Position numbers and translations under genes: made by a program. Of a stretch of DNA of 37,204 nt, positions 8,334 to 16,493 are shown in pieces. The notes beneath the pieces are model-generated. The model saw only the letters and a program-made list of their open reading frames with translations, made no database searches and had not been told where the DNA came from. Source of the stretch: Psychromonas sp. Its GTDB lineage: Bacteria > Pseudomonadota > Gammaproteobacteria > Enterobacterales > Psychromonadaceae. Where the stretch lies: positions 1 to 37,204 of the forward strand of contig JABXKR010000041.1 in NCBI GenBank assembly GCA_013619145.1. The letters are read 5' to 3'. Positions within the stretch are counted from its first letter, which is position 1. Each line of letters starts with the position of its first letter.

Positions 8334-9950
8334 CTATAACTCTTGTTTATGAGGGTTTTTTGTTAAAACGGGGTGTAACTCAGAACAAACATGGCGTGCA
8401 AAACCGGATCCCGCTTCCACATACATATTATAAACGGGGTTTACACCAAGTGCGTTTAACTCATTTTCATCCTCTTTATAGTGTGCAAGTGCCGCCACTT
8501 CAAAGCTGCAAAATTTGATTTTATTTAGTTGTTCTGCAGCATAACGATTACCGTTATGGTCGGGCATTGCTAACAAAATAAGTTTTATATTATCGGTCAG
8601 TTGTAGTTTACTCCAAAAATCAGAGTCAAGTGCATCACCGGTAATTACTCGTCGTCCTAACTCGCGGTGTTTAATGGTTGTTTGATGATCATAATCGACA
8701 CCCATTACCTTTTCGCCATAAGTCAGTTTTAAAGCATCATAAGCTCCTGCGCCAATGCGGCCCATTCCCATCACTAATATTTGCGCATCGCCAACCCGAA
8801 CGGGGCGATCATCTTTATGTAAGCGTGTAGATTGGAAACGTTTTAATGACAGTGTAAAACGTGTGTAAACAGTATCGGCATATTTATTTAATAGTGCGGC
8901 AATAATAAAACTTAAAGAAACTGCAAGTGCTGTAATGATTAACCAGTCTTGTGTTAACCAGCCTTTATAGGTTGCAAGAGAAGCAACAATCAAACCAAAT
9001 TCACTGTAATTGGCTAATGTAAATGAGGCAAAAAGCGAGGTACGGGAACGCAATTTAAATTTTGTTAAGGTAATAAAATACAGTGCAATTTTTCCTAATA
9101 AGAGTAGCGATAAAACAGCTGCAATCATGAGGTGATCAAGATTTGGTAGTCCGCCTAAACCTATGTTTAAAAAGAAGCAGATTAAAAATAGCTCTTTCAT
9201 ATTAAACAGTGATTTAGCCATATTTTTAGCGCTAGGATGTCCGGCCAGTAACATACCGGCAATCAAGGCACCTAAATCTGCTTTCATGCCGACAGATTCA
9301 AATAATCCAGCGCCGATCACCAGTGCCAGGAAAAAACCATATAAGACCAGCAGTTCACCGTGACCTGCTCCGTCTAGAAGTTTGAACAGCAGGGGCCTGA
9401 TAAGTGGCAATGCAAGTAATGTAAATGCCCAAATAGAAGGAATTTCACCAACAGAAATGGTTAAGAAAAGTACGGCAAAAATATCCTGCATAATCAAGAT
9501 ACCGATCGCGATGCGGCCGTAAAGGGAGTTTGTTTCACTTTTTTCTTCAAGAATTTTTACTGCAAAAACGGTGCTGGAAAAACTCAATGCAAAGGACACC
9601 AGAAGCAAAGCTGGCATATCGAGGGTGGTAAAAAAAGAGAGGCCAATCTGTTTTAAGGAAAATAAAAGTAGCGCGTAAAAAATAATACTGCTAACTATAT
9701 GGATACTTGCGCCCCCCCAAACTTCTGCTTTGAAAAGGGTGCGAAGATCTAATTTCAAGCCGATTGAGAAGAGTAAGAGGGTGACACCTAAATTAGCAAA
9801 GGTGATTAAACCTTCTGTGGATTCAAAACCAAAAAAATTCAGGGCAAAACCGGCCAATAAAAAACCAACCATTGGCGGCAAACCGGTGAAGTTAATTAGC
9901 ATCCCAAAGGTAAATGCGGTGCCAATAAAAAGTAATAGCGTAGTATCCAT
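8334..9950 (-). CDS. Cation:proton antiporter, KefB/YbaL type, with TrkA-N domain
   Basis: An inner membrane antiporter of the CPA2 family. About 11-12 hydrophobic helices fill the first 380 residues, including the family segments GLPPMVGFLLAGFALNFFGF and ADLGALIAGMLLAGHPSAK. The C-terminal TrkA-N (Rossmann) domain starts at ILVMGMGRIGAGAYDAL and binds nucleotide to gate transport. Transport is probably of K+ or Na+ against protons; the sequence alone does not say which. It is closer to YbaL/Kef-like proteins without the extra ancillary KefF/KefG partner genes nearby. I prefer the ATG at 9950 (MDTTLLLF) to that at 9974, which adds eight polar residues and sits against an inverted repeat. Family call firm, substrate unknown. 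Confidence 0.88.
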   Translation of the reverse strand: MDTTLLLFIGTAFTFGMLINFTGLPPMVGFLLAGFALNFFGFESTEGLITFANLGVTLLLFSIGLKLDLRTLFKAEVWGGASIHIVSSIIFYALLLFSLKQIGLSFFTTLDMPALLLVSFALSFSSTVFAVKILEEKSETNSLYGRIAIGILIMQDIFAVLFLTISVGEIPSIWAFTLLALPLIRPLLFKLLDGAGHGELLVLYGFFLALVIGAGLFESVGMKADLGALIAGMLLAGHPSAKNMAKSLFNMKELFLICFFLNIGLGGLPNLDHLMIAAVLSLLLLGKIALYFITLTKFKLRSRTSLFASFTLANYSEFGLIVASLATYKGWLTQDWLIITALAVSLSFIIAALLNKYADTVYTRFTLSLKRFQSTRLHKDDRPVRVGDAQILVMGMGRIGAGAYDALKLTYGEKVMGVDYDHQTTIKHRELGRRVITGDALDSDFWSKLQLTDNIKLILLAMPDHNGNRYAAEQLNKIKFCSFEVAALAHYKEDENELNALGVNPVYNMYVEAGSGFARHVCSELHPVLTKNPHKQEL

Positions 9951-9980
9951 GGACTCAACTTCTATGAAAAGCATTGTTTA

Positions 9981-10076
9981 TACCAATTTGAAAGGGAGTA
10001 ACCATCCCTAAATCGATACGCCTAGAACTGAAACAGCACAGCGCCTTGAGTGGGAACTTAATTATTCAATTTGGTA
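9981..10076. repeat. 96-bp element with inverted ends, upstream of the antiporter gene
   Basis: TACCAATTTGAA at 9981-9992 and TTCAATTTGGTA at 10065-10076 are inverted copies matching at 11 of 12 positions. Inside, GGGA and TCCC near 9993-10008 can form a small hairpin. There is no ORF. It resembles the short palindromic intergenic repeats common in marine gammaproteobacteria, but only one copy is present in this window. Confidence 0.45.
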
Positions 10077-10163
10077 TTAGTATGTGGTTGATTTTATGGT
10101 AAGAAAGCAAGTAGAACAAATGTTTTTAAATTATTTACCAAAGTTGCAGTTTTATGGCGAATT

Positions 10164-11840
10164 TTATTCAGGCTTATATTCTTTATTTGTTGATTGTGTT
10201 TGTTGTTTTTCCAATAAAGACCGGTTTTCGGGAAAAGAGTAAGTAACAAAGGTCGTTGTATCAGGCCATTCGCGATTAACTGATAATTCAATTCCATCGC
10301 CCAAGAACCATTGGAAGCTTGCTTTACCCTGATTGATATCACCCGACTGATTGTGAGGATCACCATGTTTTTGGCTGAGTTTGTTTTTAATGCGGGCGAT
10401 CAGTTCCGGCTTGCTGCGACCCACAAAGGTATATTTTGCGCTGACAAATAGATCCTCTCTTGTGTATGTGACCTCGAGTTCACTGCTTCCTCGTATAACA
10501 GCCCCTGTAAAATAGGTGTCCGACCAGCTGTTGATATTTTCATCAATAGCAGTAATGTTTTGTGCTTTAATCTGTTGACGTAATATTTCACGGTTGGTAC
10601 AAGCAATGGCGACTGAAAATAACTTGGTTGTTGCCGTTGCGAAACAGTTTAGTTGTTTAGATAGTGCTTTAAAACGAATTTTTGCCCACTCCTCCGTAGA
10701 TTGCTGATAAAGAGAAATAGCAAGCTTTAGATCAGCGGGTAAACCTAAGCCATTTTCATATAGATAAGCTAATCGTGCATGGGCTAAATTATAATCAAGC
10801 TTGGATGCGTTTTGGTAGAATTTTGCCGCTTTTGGGGGATTTTCTTTTATTTTCTGTGCGCCATTTTTATCAACAACACCCTGCTCATAAATAACACCGA
10901 GTTGATAAAATGCTTGTGCATGGTTCTGTTGAGCGGCGCTGTTATACCATTCGATGGCTGTGTGGATATTTTGAACTACTCCAGTGCCATTTTGATACAT
11001 AAGACCCAGTTTAAATTGAGCCGCATGGTTTCCCTTACTAGCTGCCTGTTTATACCATTTTAATGCTTTTTCGAAATTGATATCGCCCCCTTTACCTAAC
11101 TCATAAAACTCAGCCAGTTTATAGGCTGAAGGTGCATAATAGTTATTTGCTGATTTTAAGTAGAGAGATTTTGCAAGTTGATAATCTTGAGGGGATCCTC
11201 GTCCATATTCATGCATACGGGCGAGATGAAACTGTGCTAAGGCATCCCCTTGGGTCGCAGCTCTTTCATACCACTGTATTGCCAGACGGTAGTCTTGTTT
11301 AGTACCTTTTCCAGATTGGTATATTTTCCCCAAATTAATTTGTGCTGTGAGGTGACCTTGTTTGGCCGCTTTCTGAAACCAAAGCAAACTTTCACTATCA
11401 CTTTGTTCAACCCCTAAGCCTTTTTGGAAGTGTACTCCTAATTGGAATTGTGCGATGGCATCACCTTGGTTGGCTGCTTTTAAAAACCACTTTACCGCTT
11501 CCTGTGGATTTATAACTACACCAGTACCTTTATCATACATAGTTGCAAGTACGTATTGTGCTGCCACGTCACCTTGAACTGCCGATTTTTCATACCAATA
11601 TGCCGCTTGCTGAAAATTTTGTGAAACCCCCTGACCACTTTCATACATCCAGCCTAATGTGTATTGTGCCGCAGGATCTCCTTCATCTGCCAGTGGTCGC
11701 CACAGCTGTATCGCGCGTTCATAATCACCAGCTTGCGCAGCTTCATAGCCTTGGGTAAATTCAGAACTAGCAAAAACGACCTGACTGCTTAAAACAGTTA
11801 GTAAAATTGGCAAAGGAGATAATCGAAAAAGGTTTAACAT
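10164..11840 (-). CDS. Exported Sel1-like repeat protein
   Basis: A 558-residue protein. The first 24 residues form a signal peptide (hydrophobic PLPILLTVLSSQVVFA followed by SSE), so it is exported to the periplasm. Residues 28-360 hold about nine Sel1-type repeats of 36 residues, with the recurrent pattern A-x-W-[FY]-x-K-A-A-x-Q-G-[DN]-x-x-A-Q-x-x-L-G-x-x-[YF]-x-x-G-x-G. The C-terminal 180 residues have no repeat and contain four scattered cysteines or fewer. Sel1 proteins act as scaffolds in envelope stress, secretion and polysaccharide systems; the partner here is unknown. It stands alone on the minus strand, with a CRP-like palindrome about 110 bp upstream of its start. Confidence 0.85.
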   Translation of the reverse strand: MLNLFRLSPLPILLTVLSSQVVFASSEFTQGYEAAQAGDYERAIQLWRPLADEGDPAAQYTLGWMYESGQGVSQNFQQAAYWYEKSAVQGDVAAQYVLATMYDKGTGVVINPQEAVKWFLKAANQGDAIAQFQLGVHFQKGLGVEQSDSESLLWFQKAAKQGHLTAQINLGKIYQSGKGTKQDYRLAIQWYERAATQGDALAQFHLARMHEYGRGSPQDYQLAKSLYLKSANNYYAPSAYKLAEFYELGKGGDINFEKALKWYKQAASKGNHAAQFKLGLMYQNGTGVVQNIHTAIEWYNSAAQQNHAQAFYQLGVIYEQGVVDKNGAQKIKENPPKAAKFYQNASKLDYNLAHARLAYLYENGLGLPADLKLAISLYQQSTEEWAKIRFKALSKQLNCFATATTKLFSVAIACTNREILRQQIKAQNITAIDENINSWSDTYFTGAVIRGSSELEVTYTREDLFVSAKYTFVGRSKPELIARIKNKLSQKHGDPHNQSGDINQGKASFQWFLGDGIELSVNREWPDTTTFVTYSFPENRSLLEKQQTQSTNKEYKPE

Positions 11841-11949
11841 CCTGTAAATTTAAAATCCCTGATTGTTATTGGATAAACAAGCAAGTATAGATCATTTAAA
11901 AGTGAATTAAATAAAAGCTAGGTTTGTTAGGAAGAGTAAGTTAATCATT

Positions 11950-11965
11950 TGTGAGTAAACTCACT
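11950..11965. promoter_or_regulatory. CRP-like binding site
   Basis: TGTGA-GTAAAC-TCACT matches the CRP consensus TGTGA-N6-TCACA at nine of ten conserved positions. It lies 110-125 bp upstream of the start of the Sel1-repeat gene, a plausible activator position. The next gene on the other side is the broken yfaE tail, so the Sel1 gene is the likelier target. Confidence 0.4.
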
Positions 11966-12038
11966 GTCGAAGGTTTTTTAAGCTGTTGCGTTAATAAAAT
12001 AAAGCGTTTCTTAGTAAGTAGAAAGCAGTAAGTTTAAT

Positions 12039-12168
12039 GCTCGTACTGCAGCAAGTTAAAACATCATCCTCACGTAAATATGCCATAGGGAAGTTTGTAT
12101 AATCTATTTTTCCGCTGATTAGTTGGCATCAGGAGGTATCGGCCACATTAACCATATTGTTAGCTGTT
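12039..12168 (-). repeat. 130-bp repeat, copy 1: displaced 3' part of the yfaE gene
   Basis: This 130-bp block matches 12218-12347 at 127 positions. On the minus strand it holds a 38-bp leader of unknown origin (12168-12131), the 54-bp core of the ferredoxin gene (12130-12077), then 38 bp of its C-terminal coding sequence up to the cysteine pair (12076-12039). It breaks off there into unrelated DNA. One codon differs from copy 2 (Asp for Gly). Confidence 0.9.
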
Positions 12169-12184
12169 TGAAAATAATATCAGT

Positions 12185-12309
12185 TTATTGATAAGTGCTA
12201 ATCTTAATATCCTCTTTGCTCGTACTGCAGCAAGTTAAAACATCACCCTCACGTAAATATGCCATAGGGAAGTTTGTATAATCTATTTTTCCGCTGATTA
12301 GTTGGCATC
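12185..12309 (-). pseudogene. Detached C-terminal coding end of the YfaE-like ferredoxin
   Basis: On the minus strand, codons from 12256 read LREGDVLTCCSTSKEDIKIS and end at TAA (12187-12185). This is the natural tail of a YfaE ferredoxin (compare E. coli ILPCCC followed by KGDIEIEM) and holds the fourth cluster cysteine. It is preceded by a second copy of the 54-bp core (12309-12256) that joins in frame. It has no start codon of its own. Joined to the upstream fragment without the 92-bp insertion, the protein would be 84 residues, the same length as E. coli YfaE. Confidence 0.85.
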
Positions 12310-12347
12310 AGGAGGTATCGGCCAGATTAACCATATTGCTAGCTGTT
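12218..12347 (-). repeat. 130-bp repeat, copy 2, abutting the truncated yfaE gene
   Basis: Second copy of the 130-bp unit: leader (12347-12310), 54-bp core (12309-12256), 38-bp coding end (12255-12218). It directly adjoins a third, partial copy, the 54-bp core still inside the gene (12401-12348), which is identical to 12309-12256. The repeat unit between the two cores is 92 bp. Confidence 0.92.
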
Positions 12348-12531
12348 AATATGCCATAGGGAAGTTTGTATAATCTATTTTTCCGCTGATTAGTTGGCAT
12401 CGGCAGGCGCCGCAATGACCGTCTCGGCAGTGAAATTCCACTTTAAGCGCATGTGCTTCTAAATTTTCAAGCAATGTTTTTTGGGTGTTTAAAGGGTATT
12501 CAATACCGTTGACGGTTAATTTTTTGCTCAC
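12346..12531 (-). pseudogene. yfaE: Truncated YfaE-like 2Fe-2S ferredoxin of the nrd operon
   Basis: YfaE donates electrons to assemble and maintain the diferric-tyrosyl radical of NrdB. The 61 codons give a plant-type ferredoxin start with three of four cluster cysteines in CRDGHCGACRC (residues 35-45) and end abruptly after FPMAY at a TAA created by the repeat junction (12348-12346). The family continues about 23 residues further and supplies the fourth cysteine; that tail lies detached at 12256-12185. The gene starts six bases after the nrdB stop, as expected for the last gene of nrdA-nrdB-yfaE. As it stands the product should not hold a normal [2Fe-2S] cluster. Loss of a 92-bp direct-repeat unit would repair it, so it could be a reversible or recent lesion. 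Confidence 0.9.
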
Positions 12532-12537
12532 TAAAGG

Positions 12538-13584
12538 TTACAACTCAAATGAGCTAAGGTCGTCACTATCAACCTTACTGTTAATTTGTCCAACAAGATA
12601 TGAACTGATTTCCGCCTCTTGCGGTGCGACTTGGACGTTGTCGCTGACTAACCAATGGTTAATCCATGGGATAGGATTTGATTTCACTGCAAATGGTGCT
12701 TCGTAACCGATCGCCTGCATACGCTGGTTAGAAATATATTCAACATATTGGCATAAAATCTGTTCATTAAGACCGATCATTGAGCCATCTTTAAACAGGT
12801 ATTTTGCCCACTCTTTTTCCTGCTCTGCCGCTTGCAGGAATATTTCACGACCTTCGCCAAAACATTCAATGGCAACTTCGGCCATCTCCGGATCATCTTT
12901 ACCCCGCTCTGCGAATGCAAATGAACAAGCAAAAGAAACATAAAAACGAATCGCTTCTAATGCGTTGATTGAGCAGATACAAAGATACAATTTTTTCTTT
13001 AGCGAGCGCAGTGTCAGTTTTTCTTTGCTGCCGTGCAGGTTGATGTAATCAATCTCTGTTTGTTCTAAACCATGCAGTTGAGAAAACTGCGTCGCATGGA
13101 TCAGTTGATCATAATAACCGGCAATATCGGAAGCCCGCTTTTGAATCTCTTCATTGGTGACGATATCTTCAAATACTTCACTTGGATCGGTAAACAGATT
13201 ACGTAAAATATGTGTGTAGCTACGACTGTGAATTGTTTCAGAGAATGACCATGTTTCGATCCATGTTTCCAGCTCTGGTAATGAAACAATCGGAAGCAGG
13301 GCGATGTTCGGGCTGCGACCTTGAATTGAATCAAGCAATGTTTGATATTTTAAGTTGGAGATAAAAATATGCTGCTCATGATCTGGCAAGTTTGAAAAAT
13401 CGATACGATCGCGACTGACATCAATCTCTTCAGGACGCCAGAAGAAGCTTAGTTGTTTCTCAATCAGTTTTTCAAATACTTCAAAACGTTGTTGGTCATA
13501 ACGGGCAACATTAACCGGATTACCAAAAAACATCGGTTCTTTAAGTGCATTATTGGCGATTTTTGAGAACGTTGTATAAGCCAT
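12538..13584 (-). CDS. nrdB: Class Ia ribonucleotide reductase beta subunit, with in-frame internal deletion
   Basis: NrdB carries the diiron-tyrosyl radical that starts ribonucleotide reduction in NrdA. Most of the protein is very close to E. coli NrdB: Trp49 in FFWRPEE, iron ligands Asp85 (LLDSIQG), Glu116 and His119 (SETIHSRSY), radical Tyr123, and Glu210 (NALEAIRF). However FAFAER is followed at once by GKDDPEMAE (junction near 12903/12904). The 33-35 residues that E. coli has there are gone, including Asp237, Glu238 and His241 (E. coli mature numbering). The product is 348 residues against 376, the difference including a five-residue insertion near 180. The reading frame is kept. The protein probably cannot form a normal Fe2 site. 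Ribosome binding site GGAGAGG is good. Confidence 0.93.
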   Translation of the reverse strand: MAYTTFSKIANNALKEPMFFGNPVNVARYDQQRFEVFEKLIEKQLSFFWRPEEIDVSRDRIDFSNLPDHEQHIFISNLKYQTLLDSIQGRSPNIALLPIVSLPELETWIETWSFSETIHSRSYTHILRNLFTDPSEVFEDIVTNEEIQKRASDIAGYYDQLIHATQFSQLHGLEQTEIDYINLHGSKEKLTLRSLKKKLYLCICSINALEAIRFYVSFACSFAFAERGKDDPEMAEVAIECFGEGREIFLQAAEQEKEWAKYLFKDGSMIGLNEQILCQYVEYISNQRMQAIGYEAPFAVKSNPIPWINHWLVSDNVQVAPQEAEISSYLVGQINSKVDSDDLSSFEL

Positions 13585-13609
13585 TTTACCTCTCCATACT
13601 GAATTAGTT

Positions 13610-13668
13610 CCTCAATTATATTGAGGGTATAAAATATGATTAAACTGAAAGCCCACCTAATAATGGGC
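13610..13668 (-). promoter_or_regulatory. Two hairpins in the nrdA-nrdB intergenic space
   Basis: The 109-bp gap between nrdA and nrdB contains two perfect inverted repeats: CCTCAAT/ATTGAGG (13610-13616, 13620-13626) and GCCCA/TGGGC (13651-13655, 13664-13668). On the minus strand the second is followed by TTTC only, so it is at most a weak terminator. Such hairpins often set the ratio of the two subunits by partial termination or mRNA protection. Confidence 0.45.
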
Positions 13669-13693
13669 TAAATAACAAATTGTTAATCGTTAC

Positions 13694-15961
13694 TTAAATT
13701 TTACATGCACCGCCGGCACAATCATCTTCGATGACTTTTTCATCGTCTGCACCGTCACGTGTATTATGGTAATAGAGTGTTTTCACACCCATTTTATAGG
13801 CAACCAGCAGATCTTTTAACAGATTGGTCATCGGCACTTTACCATCATCAAAACGTTTAGGATCATAGTTGGTATTGGCTGATATTGCCTGGTCGACAAA
13901 TTTCTGCATGATACCGACTAGTTCTAAATATCCCTGGTTATTTGGAATATCCCATAACAGTTCGTAATTTTCTTTATACTTTTCAAACTCAGGCACAACT
14001 TGTTTTAAAATACCGTCTTTACTCGCTTTAACACTGATAAAACCGCGTGGTGGTTCAATTCCATTGGTTGCGTTAGAGATTTGACTTGATGTTTCTGACG
14101 GCATTAATGCTGAAAGTGTGGAGTTACGTAAACCATCTTTAACAATATCTGCGCGCAGCGTTTCCCAGTCTAAGTGGTACTGTTCATCACAGATATCATC
14201 TAATGCTTTTTTGTAGGTATCGAGCGGTAAAATACCCTGTGAGTAACGTGTCTCATTAAATTTAGGGCAGGCACCGCGCTCTTTAGCAAGCTTGTTTGAC
14301 GCTTTTAACAGATAAAATTGAATCGCTTCAAATGTTTTGTGGGTTAAGTTATTGGCACTACCGTCTGAGTATTTAACGCCATTTTTAGCTAAGTAATAAG
14401 CGTAGTTGATAACCCCTATGCCGAGTGTGCGGCGCGCCATACTGCTGTTTTCAGCTGCTTTAATCGGGTAGTCCTGGTAATCTAATAAGTTATCTAATGC
14501 GCGAACCGCCAGCTCTGAAAGCTCTTCTAATTCATCAAGTGAATCAATGGCACCTAAGTTCAGCGCTGAAAGGGTACATAAAGCGATTTCACCCTCTTCG
14601 TCCATAATATGCTGCAGAGGTTTAGTCGGCAGGGCAATTTCTAAACATAAGTTACTTTGGCGAATCGGCGCAACTTTACTGTCAAATGGGCTGTGTGTAT
14701 TGCAGTGGTCAACATTTTGAATATAGATACGTCCTGTACTGGCACGCTCCTGCATCAGTAATGAGAATAACTCAACAGCAGGAATTGAACTTTGACGGAT
14801 ACTCTTATCACCTTCATATAAGGTATATAAACGTTCAAATTCATCTTGATCTTCAAAGAACGCATCATATAAACCGGGTACATCAGATGGACTAAATAGG
14901 GTAATTGATTTTCGGTCAATCAGGCGTTGATAGAATAAACGACCTAACTGCACACCATAATCTAAATGGCGAACACGGTTTGAATCGATGCCACGGTTAT
15001 TTTTGAGAACTAATAAAGATTCAACTTCAAGATGCCAAATCGGATAGAAAACCGTTGCCGCACCACCCCGAACACCACCTTGCGAACATGATTTCACAGC
15101 TGTTTGGAAGTATTTATAAAATGGAATACAACCGGTATGGAATGCTTCACCACCACGGATTGTGCTACCTAATGCACGAATTCGTCCTGCATTGATACCG
15201 ATACCTGCACGTTGGGATACATATTTTACAATTGAGCTTGCTGTCGCATTGATTGAATCTAAGCTATCACCCGTTTCAATCAATACACATGAGCTAAATT
15301 GACGAGTAGGTGTACGAACGCCTGCCATAATAGGTGTTGGTAGTGATATTTTAAATTGAGAGGCTGCGTCATAAAAACGTTTAACGTAATCTAAACGTAC
15401 CGATTTATCGTAATCTGAAAATAAGCAGGCAGACACTAACAGGTAAAGAAATTGTGCACTTTCGTAAATTTCACCTGTTACGCGGTTTTGAATCAGGTAT
15501 TTACCTTCAAGCTGTTTAACTGCACCATATGAGAAGTTTAAATCACGATTATGAACGATGAATTTCTCCATCTCTTCGAATTCTTTCTTGCTGTAGTCTT
15601 CAAGCAGGTGTGCATCATACTTACCTTTTGAACACATTTTACTGACATGTTCAAAAACGCTTGGTGGTGTAAACCGTTGATACGCCTTTTTACGCAGATG
15701 AAATACAGCGAGGTGAGCCGCAAGATACTGGTAGTCGGGGGACTCTTCTGAAATGAGATCTGCAGCCGCTTTGATAATTGTCTCATGAATATCTTCGGTA
15801 CGAATACCATCATAAAACTGAATATGTGAATTTAACTCAACCTGTGAGACCGAAACATTGCTCAGACCTTCCGCCGCCCAAGTGATAACACGGTGAATTT
15901 TTTCAAGATCGATACTTTCTCTCTTACCATTACGTTTGGTGACAAACAGGTTTTTATTCAT
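13694..15961 (-). CDS. nrdA: Class Ia ribonucleotide reductase alpha subunit
   Basis: The catalytic subunit that reduces ribonucleoside diphosphates, 755 residues (E. coli 761). An N-terminal ATP-cone (about residues 5-95; VTKRNGKRESIDLEKIHRVI) controls activity by ATP/dATP. Catalytic residues are all visible: the redox Cys in RQFSSCVLIE (E. coli Cys225), SNLCLEIALPT (Asn437, Cys439, Glu441), ALCTLSALNLG (Cys462), the radical-path Tyr pair in TLYYHNTRDGA, and the C-terminal swinging cysteines in DDCAGGACKI. The gene looks fully functional, unlike its partners nrdB and yfaE downstream. NrdR-like and DnaA-like boxes lie 65-170 bp upstream, as expected for cell-cycle and dATP-linked control. Confidence 0.97.
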   Translation of the reverse strand: MNKNLFVTKRNGKRESIDLEKIHRVITWAAEGLSNVSVSQVELNSHIQFYDGIRTEDIHETIIKAAADLISEESPDYQYLAAHLAVFHLRKKAYQRFTPPSVFEHVSKMCSKGKYDAHLLEDYSKKEFEEMEKFIVHNRDLNFSYGAVKQLEGKYLIQNRVTGEIYESAQFLYLLVSACLFSDYDKSVRLDYVKRFYDAASQFKISLPTPIMAGVRTPTRQFSSCVLIETGDSLDSINATASSIVKYVSQRAGIGINAGRIRALGSTIRGGEAFHTGCIPFYKYFQTAVKSCSQGGVRGGAATVFYPIWHLEVESLLVLKNNRGIDSNRVRHLDYGVQLGRLFYQRLIDRKSITLFSPSDVPGLYDAFFEDQDEFERLYTLYEGDKSIRQSSIPAVELFSLLMQERASTGRIYIQNVDHCNTHSPFDSKVAPIRQSNLCLEIALPTKPLQHIMDEEGEIALCTLSALNLGAIDSLDELEELSELAVRALDNLLDYQDYPIKAAENSSMARRTLGIGVINYAYYLAKNGVKYSDGSANNLTHKTFEAIQFYLLKASNKLAKERGACPKFNETRYSQGILPLDTYKKALDDICDEQYHLDWETLRADIVKDGLRNSTLSALMPSETSSQISNATNGIEPPRGFISVKASKDGILKQVVPEFEKYKENYELLWDIPNNQGYLELVGIMQKFVDQAISANTNYDPKRFDDGKVPMTNLLKDLLVAYKMGVKTLYYHNTRDGADDEKVIEDDCAGGACKI

Positions 15962-16025
15962 TCGGGTTACCTTCTTTACTGCGACAACAATTTGCGTTAA
16001 ATAGATTTATGCTTGCTTACTTGAA

Positions 16026-16073
16026 ACACAACATATTGTGCTTGGTTAAGCGGTGAGGCACAAGATAAAGCTT
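16026..16073 (-). promoter_or_regulatory. Paired NrdR-box-like sites upstream of nrdA
   Basis: ACACAACATATTGTGC at 16026-16041 resembles the NrdR box (consensus about ACACWATATATWGTGT, from memory). A weaker copy, GCACAAGATAAAGCTT, starts 32 bases further (16058-16073), three helical turns away, the usual spacing of paired NrdR boxes. They lie 65-112 bp upstream of the nrdA start. NrdR would repress the operon when dATP is high. Confidence 0.6.
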
Positions 16074-16109
16074 TTTAAGTTTTTATCAAGTGAATATTTA
16101 ACCTCTTAA

Positions 16110-16130
16110 AGTGGATAATTTTGTGGATAA
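16110..16130 (-). promoter_or_regulatory. Two DnaA-box-like sites upstream of nrdA
   Basis: TGTGGATAA at 16122-16130 is a perfect DnaA box (TTATCCACA on the minus strand). AGTGGATAA at 16110-16118 matches at eight of nine positions. DnaA boxes upstream of nrdAB are known in E. coli, where DnaA tunes transcription with the replication cycle. Confidence 0.6.
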
Positions 16131-16141
16131 AAAGCAGTATA

Positions 16142-16176
16142 AAAAAACAGGTTAGTATTAACTAACATCAACCTGT
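16142..16176 (-). terminator. Orphan intrinsic terminator on the minus strand
   Basis: On the minus strand ACAGGTT (16176-16170) pairs with AACCTGT (16153-16147) across a 16-base loop and is followed by seven T in a row (16147-16141 on the plus strand are A). The nearest minus-strand gene upstream is ubiG, which has its own terminator at 16872-16904. The hairpin may therefore end an unannotated short RNA starting within 16180-16640, or shield nrdA from readthrough. Confidence 0.5.
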
Positions 16177-16493
16177 AAGTCAGCTCTGTTTTTTGTGAAA
16201 TGCAATGGTTATTTGTAAAAATATTTAACAGGAAATAGGGAGTTGTTAAATAGATGAAACATTTACAGAATTTAGATTTAGCTCATGTTTTACCTGTTTA
16301 TTGGTTAGCAATCTCTTTATTTACCCGATAACTGGCATTATTTATGCTGGTTAAGAGTTGTTAATAGTTATATCGGTGCTATCAAAACAGCCTGTTTATA
16401 TTCATTATTAATTACGATTGCTTATAAACTAAGTGCTGATGATCACAAATAAAATGCAACAAGTTTGTTACAAATCGTTAACTTGAGCCGAGA

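Noticed and set aside
12039-12401. The triple repeat as a CRISPR array or integron cassette array
   Set aside because: Repeats are coding fragments of yfaE with irregular spacing, without cas genes, integrase or attC-like structure.
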